From positions 1 through 45,969 of the forward strand of contig JAVVDU010000017.1 of NCBI GenBank assembly GCA_032251515.1: a DNA stretch of 45,969 nt, in the 5' to 3' direction. The number at the start of each line of letters is the position of its first letter. Positions within the stretch are counted from its first letter, which is position 1. The translations under genes and the position numbers were made by a program. The stretch is from Carthagonibacter sp032251515. Lineage in GTDB: Bacteria > Gemmatimonadota > Gemmatimonadetes > Palauibacterales > Palauibacteraceae. Below the pieces are notes generated by a model. The model was not told where the DNA came from. It was given only the letters and a program-made list of their open reading frames with translations, and did no database searches. Shown one piece after another: positions 1-8,909 of this stretch.

Positions 1-1656
1 GCCTTCGAACTCGCCTACCGGATCCGGCGGAAGGACGGAGCGGTGCGGCACGTGTGGGAGCGGGGCCGCCGCGTGGCGCCGGCTGCCGATGGCCCCGCGG
101 CGCTCGAGGGCTTCATCATGGACGTGACCGAGCGCACCGAGGCCGCGGCCGCCCGGGACCGGCTTCTCGTGGCGATCGAGCAGCTCGACGAGTCCGTCGT
201 CGTCACCGACCCGGACGGGACGATCGAGTACGTAAACGCGGCTTTCGAGCGGGTGACGGGCTACTCCCGGGAGGATGCGCTCGGGCGGAACCCGAGCATC
301 CTGCGCAGCGGCGAACACGACGCAGCGTTCTACGCCGACTTGTGGGGCACCATCGCGTCGGGCCGGACCTGGACGGGGCGGATCCGGAACCGCCGCAAGA
401 ATGGGACGCTGTACACGGAGGACACCACGATCTCGCCCGTGTTCGACGCCGAGGGGCGGATCGTCCGCTACATCGCCGTCAAGGCCGACGTGACAGAGCG
501 GCTGGAGCTGGAGGAGCAGTTCCGCCAGTCGCAGCGTATGGAGTCGGTCGGCCGGCTGGCGGGCGGGCTCGCCCACGACCTCAACAACATGCTCACCGTG
601 ATTCTCGGCCACGCGCAACTCGAGCTCGAGGAGAAGGACCCGGGGTCGTCGTCGGCCGTGGCGCTGCGGGAGATCACCGACGCGGCGGAGCGCTCCTCCG
701 AGCTCATCCGGCAGCTCCTCGCGTTCGCACGCCGTCAGCCGGCCCATCCGCGCCGGGTCGACCTGAACGAGCGGATCGAGGGGATGACGCGGATGCTGCG
801 GCGGCTGATCGGGGAGGGCGTCGAGTTGACGTGGCGGCCCGGAGAGGCGCCCGGCGATGTCCTGATCGACCCGGTCCAGGTGGACCAGATCGTGGCGAAC
901 CTGTGTGTGAACGCACGCGACGCGATCGCGGGAGCGGGCCGGATCACGGTCGAGACGGCGGCCGTGGAGTTCGACGAGGAGTACTGCCGGCACCATCCTG
1001 AGTTCCGGCCGGGCGAGTACGTGATGCTGGCGGTGAGCGACGACGGAGCGGGGATGGACGAGGAGACGCGGCTCCGCGTCTTCGAGCCGTACTTCACGAC
1101 GAAGGCAGCCGGGCAGGGCACCGGACTGGGGCTGTCCACCGTGTACGGGATCGTGCGCCAGAACGGCGGCTTCGTGCACGTGTACAGCGAGCCGGGCAGC
1201 GGCTCGACGTTCCGCATCTACTTCGCGCGCCATCGGGGAGCGGATCCGCACCGGCCGGAGCCCGTGACGGAGGGGGTTCCGGAAGGCCGGGGCGAGACGA
1301 TCCTCCTCGTGGAGGACGAGCCGCGGATCGGCTCGCTGTGCTCCGAGATGCTCGGGCGCCTCGGATACGAGGTGCTCTCCGCGGCGACGCCGGCCGAGGC
1401 CCTGGACTTCGTGCGGGCGCACGAGGGCAGGATCCACCTGCTCCTCACCGACGTGATCCTGCCGGGGATGAACGGCCGCGAACTGCACGCGGCGGTGGAG
1501 GAGATCCGGCCGGACGTCGCGTGCCTGTACATGTCCGGGTACACGGCCAACGTCATCGTGCACCACGGCGTGGTGGACCCGGACACCCGTTTCCTGCCGA
1601 AGCCCTTCCACCTGGCGGAGCTGGCGAGGGCGGTCCGGGGGGCGCTGGACGGCTGA
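1..1656 (+). CDS. Hybrid sensor histidine kinase (PAS-PAS-HisKA-HATPase-REC), 5' partial
   Basis: The reading frame is open from the first base and the visible 551 residues begin inside a PAS/PAC fold (RRKDGAVRHVWERG), so the true start lies upstream of the window. A second PAS domain spans about residues 54-165 (VVVTDPDG, ERVTGYSRED). A HisKA dimerisation domain follows with phospho-acceptor His192 in GGLAHDLNNML. The HATPase domain shows an N box (NLCVNARDAI), a G box (DDGAGMDEE) and GTGLGLSTVYG. A C-terminal receiver domain starts near residue 425, with acidic residues in LLVEDEP, phospho-acceptor Asp484 in LLLTDVILPG and the conserved Lys in FLPKPF. It is a soluble two-component phosphorelay sensor in the part seen. 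No output-domain partner is adjacent, so its target is unknown. Confidence 0.93.
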   Translation, partial: AFELAYRIRRKDGAVRHVWERGRRVAPAADGPAALEGFIMDVTERTEAAAARDRLLVAIEQLDESVVVTDPDGTIEYVNAAFERVTGYSREDALGRNPSILRSGEHDAAFYADLWGTIASGRTWTGRIRNRRKNGTLYTEDTTISPVFDAEGRIVRYIAVKADVTERLELEEQFRQSQRMESVGRLAGGLAHDLNNMLTVILGHAQLELEEKDPGSSSAVALREITDAAERSSELIRQLLAFARRQPAHPRRVDLNERIEGMTRMLRRLIGEGVELTWRPGEAPGDVLIDPVQVDQIVANLCVNARDAIAGAGRITVETAAVEFDEEYCRHHPEFRPGEYVMLAVSDDGAGMDEETRLRVFEPYFTTKAAGQGTGLGLSTVYGIVRQNGGFVHVYSEPGSGSTFRIYFARHRGADPHRPEPVTEGVPEGRGETILLVEDEPRIGSLCSEMLGRLGYEVLSAATPAEALDFVRAHEGRIHLLLTDVILPGMNGRELHAAVEEIRPDVACLYMSGYTANVIVHHGVVDPDTRFLPKPFHLAELARAVRGALDG

Positions 1657-1714
1657 GCTCGTGCACGACGGGTGGCCGCCTTCGGGATGTCTCCGCCGAC
1701 CAGCCCCGGATGCA

Positions 1715-1749
1715 AAGAGCCCGGAAGCGGCATGCGCTCCCGGGCTCTT
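1715..1749. terminator. Bidirectional stem-loop between convergent genes
   Basis: AAGAGCCCGG (1715-1724) pairs perfectly with CCGGGCTCTT (1740-1749), with a further AGCG/CGCT pairing inside the loop. It lies between the stop of the histidine kinase and the stop of the convergent cytochrome gene, where a shared terminator is expected. No clear T-run follows on either strand. Confidence 0.6.
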
Positions 1750-1788
1750 CGCGTGGCCGGCCGGGCGGTCGCCCGGGGCCGGGGAGAG

Positions 1789-3258
1789 TTACGGCACGAG
1801 GTTGGCGTTCGCGTGCGCGATCGCGTTGTCGATCACCGACCGGGCGTACGTGGCGTTGTGCACGCCGCGGTCGCCGGAGTTGTTCACGAACAGGATCGAA
1901 TAGCCGACTTCACGCTGCCAGGTCGGGGCCGCAATGTTATCCGCACCCCAGTTCGCCTCGAAGTCGGCCAGGTCGGCGTAGCCGAGCAGCACGGACGCCG
2001 AGTCCAGCTTCGCGGCGATCTCGGTCTGCGTCCCGTTGATGTCGAAGTCGGTGGCGCCCGGGTGGCAGGCCGACGTGCACACGTCGAGCGACGGCATGAA
2101 GTCGTGTACGATGTGTCCGCCGAACGACTCGCTGAACGCCATGTGGCAGGTCACGCAACCATCGTTGACCAGGGTCTCGTGCGGATGGTCGCCCTCGTAC
2201 ACGAAGCCGGGAATCTCGTACGAGCCGGCGCCGATGAACATGTCCATCTGCGGGCTGCCGTGCGGGCCCGGGTGGGCGCTGCCGGAACCGAAGATCTGGT
2301 TCTGGACGTTGTCGTTGTTACGCCGCGCCCTGTGGCACTGGGCGCACGTCTGGCCGGGGCCGAAGCCCTCCATCCGCGCGTTCTCGGGACGGCCGGGCTC
2401 GGACGGGAAGGTGTAGGAGACCTCCACCGCCGAGGTGTTCCGCAGCTGCGCCATGTTCCCGCCGCCCGCCTCGCCGACGTGCGGGTCGTGACAGGTCGGG
2501 CAGCCGATGAAGCTGAAGCCCTCGAAGTCGAAGTCGGCGAACGCGGGGTCGTTCACCCGGATGAAGCCCTCCGACGTGTGACAGAAGTCGCACGAGCTCC
2601 GGCCGAACTCCTCCTCGAGCAGCGCGAGGTCGCCGCCGGCGGCGTTCGCGTGCCCGGAGTTCTTCCACTCCTCGACCTGGAAGTCGTGGCACTTGTAGCA
2701 CAGCGACAGGGACTCGCCGGTCGCCGGGTCGTCACGCGTCGCGAACGAGATCTCGGGCGCGTGCGCGTTGAAGTCCGGGCCCATCGCCCCGTGGCAGGAC
2801 TCGCACTGGACGCCCTCGAGGGCCGCCCGCCGCTCGGCGCCGAGCGTGGTCGTGTCGCCTACCCAGGCGCTGAACCCGTCCTCCAGGTCATCGCACTGGG
2901 CCGGATCGATCTCGGTCTGGCCCGAGGCGATCTCGCAGTTGAAGCCCGTCGTGTGACACTGCAGGCAGAACAGGTCGTCCTGCATCTCGCCCAGGTCGTC
3001 GAACGCGAACCGGTGGTTCGTCGTGACGTAGTCGCCCACGAGCGTGGCGTGGCAGTGAATGCACTGCGAGCCGAAGTCGCCCAGGAAGGCGAACTCGCTC
3101 TCCGTCGGCGCCGGCCCCGGGGGTCCCTGCGGCCCCTCCGGTCCCTGCGGTCCCTCCGGTCCTGCCGGTCCAGGAAGTCCGTCGTCTCCTTCGCACCCCA
3201 CCGACATCGCCGCCAGCGCGACGGCCAGCAGCAGTCCGAACCCATGTCTCCGTCTCAT
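1789..3258 (-). CDS. Nine-heme cytochrome c lipoprotein with collagen-like stalk
   Basis: The 489-aa protein starts at an ATG preceded by GAGGAGGAGA. Residues 1-22 are a lipoprotein signal peptide ending in SVGC, so the protein is probably lipid-anchored. Directly after the lipidation cysteine come eight Gly-X-Y triplets (residues 27-50, GLP GPA GPE and so on), a collagen-like spacer. The rest carries eight CXXCH sites (CIHCH, CLQCH, CESCH, CYKCH, CDFCH, CPTCH, CAQCH, CVTCH) and one expanded CX3CH (CTSACH, about residues 392-397). The C-terminus has RGVHNATYARS, a G-HN-Y pattern seen at the ends of several multiheme reductase-type cytochromes. It shares layout with the nine-heme lipoprotein at 33179-34615. 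Role inferred: electron transfer or substrate reduction outside the inner membrane; substrate unknown. Confidence 0.88.
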   Translation of the reverse strand: MRRRHGFGLLLAVALAAMSVGCEGDDGLPGPAGPEGPQGPEGPQGPPGPAPTESEFAFLGDFGSQCIHCHATLVGDYVTTNHRFAFDDLGEMQDDLFCLQCHTTGFNCEIASGQTEIDPAQCDDLEDGFSAWVGDTTTLGAERRAALEGVQCESCHGAMGPDFNAHAPEISFATRDDPATGESLSLCYKCHDFQVEEWKNSGHANAAGGDLALLEEEFGRSSCDFCHTSEGFIRVNDPAFADFDFEGFSFIGCPTCHDPHVGEAGGGNMAQLRNTSAVEVSYTFPSEPGRPENARMEGFGPGQTCAQCHRARRNNDNVQNQIFGSGSAHPGPHGSPQMDMFIGAGSYEIPGFVYEGDHPHETLVNDGCVTCHMAFSESFGGHIVHDFMPSLDVCTSACHPGATDFDINGTQTEIAAKLDSASVLLGYADLADFEANWGADNIAAPTWQREVGYSILFVNNSGDRGVHNATYARSVIDNAIAHANANLVP

Positions 3259-3683
3259 TTCGCTCTCCTCCTCGGTCCCGTTCGATCCGTCGCGCCTCGT
3301 GCGCGCTGACCCCGGATCCTCGAAACACACGGTTGACCGCGGAGGACGCACGAACCGTTCCGCAATTCGACACGGCGTGGCCGGTGCCGCCGGCCGGCTG
3401 GTACCTTGGTACCTCGGACGCGGGGACGGACCGCGAATGAGAGTCTAAATCCTTGCTGTGTAAACAAATAGGCGCTCCATGCCGGCTCTGGGTCCTCCAC
3501 GTGGGGCGTGGTCGACGGGGCGCCGTCGCGGAAGAAACCGGTGCGGCACAGGGGCCTGACTGTCCTCGCGCGCGACGAAATGTCCCAACGGGATCCGTTC
3601 CTGACCCGGGGAAGGGACGCCGATGCGTCCGGCCCGCGCCGCTGCCTCGGCGCGTCGCAGGCGCTCCGGTCCGTCGCGGCTGC
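3259..3683. other. 425-bp intergenic region, upstream of the nine-heme lipoprotein gene
   Basis: No gene is supported here. The stretch holds the ribosome binding site of the minus-strand cytochrome at its left edge, two nearby copies of the palindrome GGTACC (about 3400-3416), and a locally AT-rich patch at about 3438-3475 that is the best candidate for its promoter. No convincing -35/-10 pair with normal spacing was found, so the promoter is not placed precisely. Confidence 0.4.
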
Positions 3684-5153
3684 TCAGCCTGCGGCCGGTG
3701 GCGACACCTGTCCGAGCCATGCGGCGAGCAGCACCACGGCCGCCATGACGAACAGCTCGACGCGCACGGCGCGGCGCAGGTCCGTCGGATCTCCCGTGGC
3801 GGCGAGCCTCGGAAAGGTCTTCCACCTGTGCCAGGCGCCGAAGCCCAGGAGGAGGAGCAGCCCCGCCCATTTCCCGAGCAGGAGGCGTCCGTAGGTTCCT
3901 TCGAGCAGGGCGGCCGGGCCGCCGGCGAGAACGAGCTGCTGCAGCACGGCGGTTCCCAGTACGACGCCCACGGCGAGGAACGCGCGGGACGAGACGCGGC
4001 CCGCCACCTCGCCGAAGCTCCAGCCGTCGCCGCCCGCCGCGGGGCCAGCGGGAAGCACGGCGAGCAGGAGAACGCCGCCGACCCAGATCGCCACGGCGCC
4101 CAGATGGAGGGCGTTCGCGGGCAGCAGGATGCCCGGATCCACGGTGGCGGGGTGTCCCGTCGCGGCGCCGAGCACCGTCGCCAGGAGGGCGAGGACCGCC
4201 GCGAGCCGCCCGGCGTGGGCTCCTCCGGCCAGCAGCAGCAGGAGAGCGGCGAGCACGACCTGCGTTCCTTCCACGACTCCGGTGCGCGTGTCGAGGGCCG
4301 CCCCGAGACCGTTCAGAAGGCTGGCGCCCGGCGGACCCGCGGCGGACAGCCAGTCCAGCAGGGCGAGCGCCAGCAGCACCGCCGCTGCGAGCGAGGCCCC
4401 TCCGGCAGCTCGCAGCACGCGGGGCTCCCGCACGAGGACGGTCCCGCCAACGAACCACAGCAGCCCGGCCGCCGCGAGCAGGGCGGCCAGGCCCAGGCCG
4501 CGCAGGAGAGTGCGGCGCAGGGGCGGAGCGTGCGCTTCCGGCTCCTGGACCCCCGGTTCGGCGGCCCGATCGGCCACGCCGGACGGGGCTGCCGAACTCG
4601 CCGGGCGAGCGCCGTCGTCGGCATCTGCGGGCCCGCCCTCGTCGCCTGGCCCGAGCGCCGCGCGGGGCCTCGCCGCGCCGCTCTCCGCCACGTGGAAGGG
4701 GATGACGCCCGATACCGGGTGCCCATCGGCCGACACGGTCCGCCACGCGATCTCGTGCGGACCGGCCGTGAGCGGGGGGAGGTCGGCCCGCAGGATCGCG
4801 GCGCTGTCCTCGACGGCCTGCACGGCGAGGGCCACGGAGTCGCCGGCGGGTCGCCGCAGCACGATGGCGCTGAGCCCCGGCGTCACCGGACCGCTGAACA
4901 CGAGACGTGCGTGCGCCAGCGGCCCGTGAAGCGTGTCGTCGCGCGCCGGCACGGAGGATTCGAGCCGGGTATGCAGGGACACGGGCCCGGTGCGGACCGT
5001 GGCAGCATCTCTCCCTGACGGGCGCTCCACCGATCCGCGATCCGTCCGTCCGATGTGGCCCAGGACGGATGCCGGAAACACGGCGAGCAGGGCGGGCAGC
5101 AGGAGGACCGTCAACCGGATCGGACGGGAGCGGGTCTTCGGCTGACATCGCAT
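3684..5153 (-). CDS. CopC-CopD fusion copper-resistance/uptake protein
   Basis: The 489-aa product begins with a signal peptide (residues 1 to about 32, ending near VLGH). A periplasmic CopC domain follows, recognised by LESSVPARDDTL, LVFSGPV and the WRTVSADGHPVSG motif, which supplies conserved Asp and His copper ligands. A charged Pro/Ala-rich linker leads to a CopD membrane domain of about seven to eight hydrophobic helices, including HLGAVAIWVGG. CopC binds copper in the periplasm; CopD is its inner-membrane partner in copper uptake or tolerance. The ATG at 5153 was chosen because it places a good signal peptide at the N-terminus; GGAG lies about 9 nt upstream. A CsoR-like inverted repeat lies 84 bp upstream. 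About 20 residues precede the usual first CopC histidine region, so the first copper ligand is uncertain. Confidence 0.87.
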   Translation of the reverse strand: MRCQPKTRSRPIRLTVLLLPALLAVFPASVLGHIGRTDRGSVERPSGRDAATVRTGPVSLHTRLESSVPARDDTLHGPLAHARLVFSGPVTPGLSAIVLRRPAGDSVALAVQAVEDSAAILRADLPPLTAGPHEIAWRTVSADGHPVSGVIPFHVAESGAARPRAALGPGDEGGPADADDGARPASSAAPSGVADRAAEPGVQEPEAHAPPLRRTLLRGLGLAALLAAAGLLWFVGGTVLVREPRVLRAAGGASLAAAVLLALALLDWLSAAGPPGASLLNGLGAALDTRTGVVEGTQVVLAALLLLLAGGAHAGRLAAVLALLATVLGAATGHPATVDPGILLPANALHLGAVAIWVGGVLLLAVLPAGPAAGGDGWSFGEVAGRVSSRAFLAVGVVLGTAVLQQLVLAGGPAALLEGTYGRLLLGKWAGLLLLLGFGAWHRWKTFPRLAATGDPTDLRRAVRVELFVMAAVVLLAAWLGQVSPPAAG

Positions 5154-5236
5154 GGGCTGGCTCCGGTGACCGATCGGGGATGCTGGCCGGCAGCGCTGAA
5201 GGTGTCCCGCGAGCCGACCTCGTCCGCGCCGCATCT

Positions 5237-5255
5237 TACCCGCTCCCAACGGGTA
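5237..5255. promoter_or_regulatory. Inverted repeat resembling a CsoR-type copper operator
   Basis: TACCCG (5237-5242) and CGGGTA (5250-5255) form a perfect inverted repeat with a 7-nt spacer, in the divergent intergenic region between the CopC-CopD gene and the LVIVD lipoprotein gene. CsoR-family copper sensors bind inverted repeats of the form TACCC...GGGTA. Its position upstream of a copper gene makes a copper-responsive operator plausible. No csoR gene is present in the window, so this is inference from motif and context. Confidence 0.4.
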
Positions 5256-5371
5256 GGGCAAAGCGTCGCGGTCGCGGTGCGGGGGAACCCTGCTGTCCTG
5301 CGCGTGTTTCTGCCGCAACGGGCGGGGCATGCGGCGGACGCCGCGGGTCGCCCGCTGAACGGAGGATCCGC

Positions 5372-7156
5372 GTGAAGAAGTTCTCTGCCACCCGCGTGCT
5401 GATCTGGACCTCGCTGGCCGGCGCGGGACTCGGAGCGGGTGCCTGTGGTGGCGACGGTGAGACGGGTCCGCTCGCGCCTGGGCCGGCGGAGCCCCGCGTC
5501 GCCTTCGCCCCCACCGCCCTCGACCTCGGGGGCGGGCGGTCGGGCTCTCTCACCGTGCGGAACGTGGGTGCCGTCGCCGTGGGCCCGGTCGAGCTCGTCG
5601 CCGGCGAGTTCCGGGGCCCGGGCGATGCGGCCCTGCCGGGCGGTGCGCTCGCGGTATCACCGTCGGAGATCTCGACGCTGAACCCGGGGGATGCGCGCGT
5701 GGTGTCCCTGGGGCTCACGCTTCCGGAGGGGGCCCCCGAGGGGCCGTGGGCGGTCGCCCTCGAGGCCCGGTCCGGGGGGCGGACGCTCGCCGCCCTGGAC
5801 ATCGCGTTCTCCATCACGGCGCCCGACCTCCCGACCGTCGCCTCCGTAGCGATCGAGCCGCCCCCGACTGGCCTCCGCCAGGGCGACGTCCTGACGCTGC
5901 GGGCGGTGGCCCGCGACGCGGATGGAGCCGAGCTCCCGGGCGCTCCGCTGCAGTGGAGCGTGATTCCCGGCACGGCGGGCCTCGTCACCGCGGAAGGCCG
6001 GTTCGTGGCCTACGAGACGGGACAGATCCGGGTGGCGGCACGCGCCGGGGAGGCGGCGGACACGGTCGCGCTCGATGTGACGGAGCGGAACGGGCCTGCG
6101 GGCACCCTCGCTGTGGTGGGGCGCGGGGAGGTGACCACGCGGTTCACCTCCGACCACTGGGAGCACGGAGACGCGGCCTACACGGGCACCTGGGGCTGCC
6201 GCCCGGTTCCGGACGGCGAGTGCGGCAACACGCTCTTCACCTGGGACATCTCGGACCCGACCCGGCCCCGGCTCACGGACTCGCTGCGCGTGGACGCACG
6301 GGTCGTGAACGACGTGAAGGTCTCGGCGGACGGCAACCTGGCGATTCTCACGCACGAGAGCTCGGCGGACCTGCAGAACGGGATCACTATCGTCGACCTC
6401 TCCGATCCGCTGCAGCCGCGGGCCATCGGACGGTTCGCGCCGCCGGACCTCGCGCCCGGCGTGCACAACGTCTGGATCGAAGGGGACTACGCCTACCTCG
6501 TGGTCGACGGCGTCTCGCCGGCGTCGGGTCTCCGCGTGATCGACATCGCGGACCCCGTGGACCCGCGGATCGTCGCCTCGTTCTACGGGGGCGAGAGCTT
6601 CCTGCACGACGTCTTCGTGCGGGACGGGCTCGCGTTCCTGTCGCACTGGACGGCCGGGCTCATCGTCCTCGACGTCGGAGCGGGACTCGCGGGCGGGTCA
6701 CCGTCCGCGCCGGTCGAGGTGGGCCGGATCCGCATCCCGGGCTTCCGGGTCCACAACGCCTGGTACTGGCCCGCGTCGGGTTACGTGTTTCTCGGCGACG
6801 AAGTGAACCTTCCCGGTCGGGTGCGCGTGATCGACGCGCGAGACCCGCGGAACCTCGCGGAGGTCGCCACGATCACCGTGCCGGGAGCGGCGCCGCACAA
6901 CTTCTGGGTCGACGAGGAACGGGAGATCGGGTACTTCGCCTGGTACGAGAGGGGTCTGCAGGCCTTCGACATCTCCGGAGAGCTCCTGGGCGCGCTCGAA
7001 CGGCAGGGACGCCAGGTGAGCGATGGCCGGTACCTGCCCTCCGGCGGGTGCCTGGCGGAAGGGGTCATGTGCACCTGGGCGCCGCAGCTCCATCGGGGCG
7101 ACATCTTCGTGTCCGACATGAACAGCGGCTTGTGGGTTCTCCGGCCGGACTTCTGA
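5372..7156 (+). CDS. LVIVD-repeat beta-propeller lipoprotein
   Basis: The 594-aa protein starts at GTG (5372), with GGAGGATCC just upstream. A lipoprotein signal ends at GAGACGG (Cys near residue 26). Two immunoglobulin-like domains follow: a CARDB/abnormal-spindle-like part (FAPTALDLGGGRSGSLTVRN) and a Big-2-like part (VASVAIEPPPTGLRQGDVL...WSVIPGTAG). From about residue 245 the protein has LVIVD-type repeats (TWDISDPTRPRLTDS, ITIVDLSDPLQPRAIG, LRVIDIADPVDPRIVA, VRVIDARDPRNLAEVA) that build a beta-propeller. No enzymatic motif is visible. It is likely a surface or periplasmic anchored protein of unknown function, transcribed divergently from the CopC-CopD gene. Confidence 0.85.
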   Translation: MKKFSATRVLIWTSLAGAGLGAGACGGDGETGPLAPGPAEPRVAFAPTALDLGGGRSGSLTVRNVGAVAVGPVELVAGEFRGPGDAALPGGALAVSPSEISTLNPGDARVVSLGLTLPEGAPEGPWAVALEARSGGRTLAALDIAFSITAPDLPTVASVAIEPPPTGLRQGDVLTLRAVARDADGAELPGAPLQWSVIPGTAGLVTAEGRFVAYETGQIRVAARAGEAADTVALDVTERNGPAGTLAVVGRGEVTTRFTSDHWEHGDAAYTGTWGCRPVPDGECGNTLFTWDISDPTRPRLTDSLRVDARVVNDVKVSADGNLAILTHESSADLQNGITIVDLSDPLQPRAIGRFAPPDLAPGVHNVWIEGDYAYLVVDGVSPASGLRVIDIADPVDPRIVASFYGGESFLHDVFVRDGLAFLSHWTAGLIVLDVGAGLAGGSPSAPVEVGRIRIPGFRVHNAWYWPASGYVFLGDEVNLPGRVRVIDARDPRNLAEVATITVPGAAPHNFWVDEEREIGYFAWYERGLQAFDISGELLGALERQGRQVSDGRYLPSGGCLAEGVMCTWAPQLHRGDIFVSDMNSGLWVLRPDF

Positions 7157-7182
7157 GTCTCGCGCGGCGGGTCCGGCCGTTC

Positions 7183-8337
7183 CTGGCGCGGCGGGCATCC
7201 GTCCGCAGCCGGGCCCTCGCCACGCCATGGCTCGTGCTGCTGGCGAGCGTGGGGTGCCAGCAGGATTCCGGGATGCGCGCCGGGCGTCCCCCCGCCCCGC
7301 CCGAGACCGGCGGGGAGGCGCTGTACGTGACGGTAGGCATCGCCGACGTGGCGCTGCGCCTCGATCCCGGCAGCGGCCGCGTGATCGCACGTTTGCCGCT
7401 CGACCCGCGCCCGGGGGAATCGGACGAGCCCCACGGGATCGCGATCGACCCCGCCGGCACGCACTGGTACGCGACGGTGGCGCACGGCGACCCGTCCGTC
7501 TGGAAGTTCGAGCTGCCGGAGGATCGGCTCGTGGGTCGCGTCCGGCTGGGCGCGGCCGGGGCGGCCCGCATCGGGATCGCCGCCGGCGGCACGCACGCCT
7601 TCGTCGCGGACTACGATCGCGCGCGCCCCGGTTCGGACGGCGAGGTCATGGCCGTCTCGCTGCGTGACCTCCAGGTGGTGGCCCGTCGCCGGGTATGCGC
7701 GGGGCCCCACCAGGCGGAGTCCGCCGCGTTCAGCGGACGGGTGGCGGTCGCCTGCAGCCTGGGAGACGAGATCGTGCTCCTGGACGGGCCGGCTCTGCAG
7801 GAGATGGGCCGCTTTCCGGTCGATCCCGCGCCGGGCCCGGCCGGCGCCCCTCGCCTCAAGCCCCTGAACCTCGCCTGGGCGCCCGACGGAGAGGTGCTGT
7901 ACGTGTCCCTGCATCTCGCCGACCGAATCCGGGCCTTCGCTCCGGACGGGCGGATCCTGGGCGAGGCGGCGACGGGGAGGGCCCCGGCCCAGATCGCCAT
8001 CTCGCGCGACGGCCGGACGCTGGTCGCGGCGAACCGGGGCGACGGCACGTTGTCGGTCATGGACGTGGCCGTCGGGGGAGCGGCCGAGGCGCCGGCGTCA
8101 CGGCCTCTCCTCGCGGAACGGCTGCGGGTTCCTCTCGGCGCGGTGCACCCGCACGGCGTGGCCATCGATGCGTCCGGCTCGAACGCCTGGGTGACCGCGG
8201 AGGGCACGCCCGCCCGGCCCGGCGCGGTGGTCGCGGTCGACCTTCGCGACGGGCGGATCGTGTGGCGGACGCCCGTCGCGGGACTGCCGCTGGGCATCGC
8301 GTGGGTGCCGGAGGCCGACCGCCGGGGCGCCCCCTGA
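7183..8337 (+). CDS. YVTN-type beta-propeller lipoprotein; start codon uncertain
   Basis: The frame encodes a lipoprotein signal (ALATPWLVLLASVGC) and then a YVTN/YncE-like propeller with repeated blades (HGIAIDPAGTHWYATV, LAWAPDGEVLYVSLHLADRIRAF, IAISRDGRTLVAANRGDGTLSV, HGVAIDASGSNAWVTAEG). It follows the LVIVD gene by under 30 bp and probably belongs to the same transcript. No in-frame ATG, GTG or TTG precedes the signal peptide within the gap. Candidates are CTG at 7183 (used here, giving a positively charged n-region), CTG at 7153 overlapping the previous stop, or GTG at 7234, which would leave almost no signal peptide. Either a rare start or translational coupling is implied. No catalytic residues are seen; function unknown. 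Confidence 0.75.
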   Translation: MARRASVRSRALATPWLVLLASVGCQQDSGMRAGRPPAPPETGGEALYVTVGIADVALRLDPGSGRVIARLPLDPRPGESDEPHGIAIDPAGTHWYATVAHGDPSVWKFELPEDRLVGRVRLGAAGAARIGIAAGGTHAFVADYDRARPGSDGEVMAVSLRDLQVVARRRVCAGPHQAESAAFSGRVAVACSLGDEIVLLDGPALQEMGRFPVDPAPGPAGAPRLKPLNLAWAPDGEVLYVSLHLADRIRAFAPDGRILGEAATGRAPAQIAISRDGRTLVAANRGDGTLSVMDVAVGGAAEAPASRPLLAERLRVPLGAVHPHGVAIDASGSNAWVTAEGTPARPGAVVAVDLRDGRIVWRTPVAGLPLGIAWVPEADRRGAP

Positions 8338-8348
8338 GACGGGACGGC

Positions 8349-8744
8349 TCAGATCGCGGCGAGCGCCCTCGCGAGGCGTTCCTCGGCCTCGTCGGCGACG
8401 GCCGCCAGGCCCTGCGCGTCCGCGACCCGGAGCATCTCGGAAGGCCGGGCGATCGCGACCTCGATCCCGCCGTCCGACTCCGCGACCACGACGTTGCACG
8501 GCAGCATGACCCCGATCGTGTCGTCGGCCGAGAGCGCCCGGTGCGCCAGCGCGGGATTGCAGGCCCCGAGGATCTCGTACGGCCGGAAGTCGAGGTCGAG
8601 CTTTTCCTTCAGCGTCGCGCGGACGTCGATCCGGGTGAGGATTCCGAAGCCCTCCTCCTTGAGCGCCACCTCCACCCGGCCCATCACGTCATCCCAGGAT
8701 TCCCCCGGAAACTCACGGTACAGGCTGATCCGGTCTTCCCTCAT
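8349..8744 (-). CDS. DUF302 domain protein
   Basis: The 131-aa protein starts at an ATG with AGAGAGG about 5 nt upstream. Its pattern is that of DUF302: a conserved N-terminal FPGESWDDVMGRVEVALKEE helix, GFGILTRIDVRATLKEKL, then YEILGACNPALAHRAL and GVMLPCNVVV near the middle. There is no signal peptide, so it is probably cytoplasmic. Members are small alpha/beta proteins often encoded near redox or metal genes; no reaction is established. It is convergent with the propeller gene (12 bp between stops) and divergent from the RlpA-like gene. Confidence 0.9.
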   Translation of the reverse strand: MREDRISLYREFPGESWDDVMGRVEVALKEEGFGILTRIDVRATLKEKLDLDFRPYEILGACNPALAHRALSADDTIGVMLPCNVVVAESDGGIEVAIARPSEMLRVADAQGLAAVADEAEERLARALAAI

Positions 8745-8909
8745 CTTCTGCCTCTCTGTTGCGATCGCTTCGTGGACGGAACGGTCCTGGCCGACCCGGC
8801 CCGCTTCGGCCCGGCGGCGTCTCCGCTGCGTACCCCACCACCGGCGGCAGGGTCGCGGACCGGCCGGCCCGAAGTTGCACCGCCGGGGCCTGGTGCGTCC
8901 TATTCCCGC

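Noticed and set aside
3400..3416. GGTACC elements upstream of the nine-heme lipoprotein and again near 23508 before the four-heme gene, as a shared cytochrome operator
   Set aside because: Only a 7-base core is shared, the sites differ in copy number and orientation, and the other cytochrome genes lack it.
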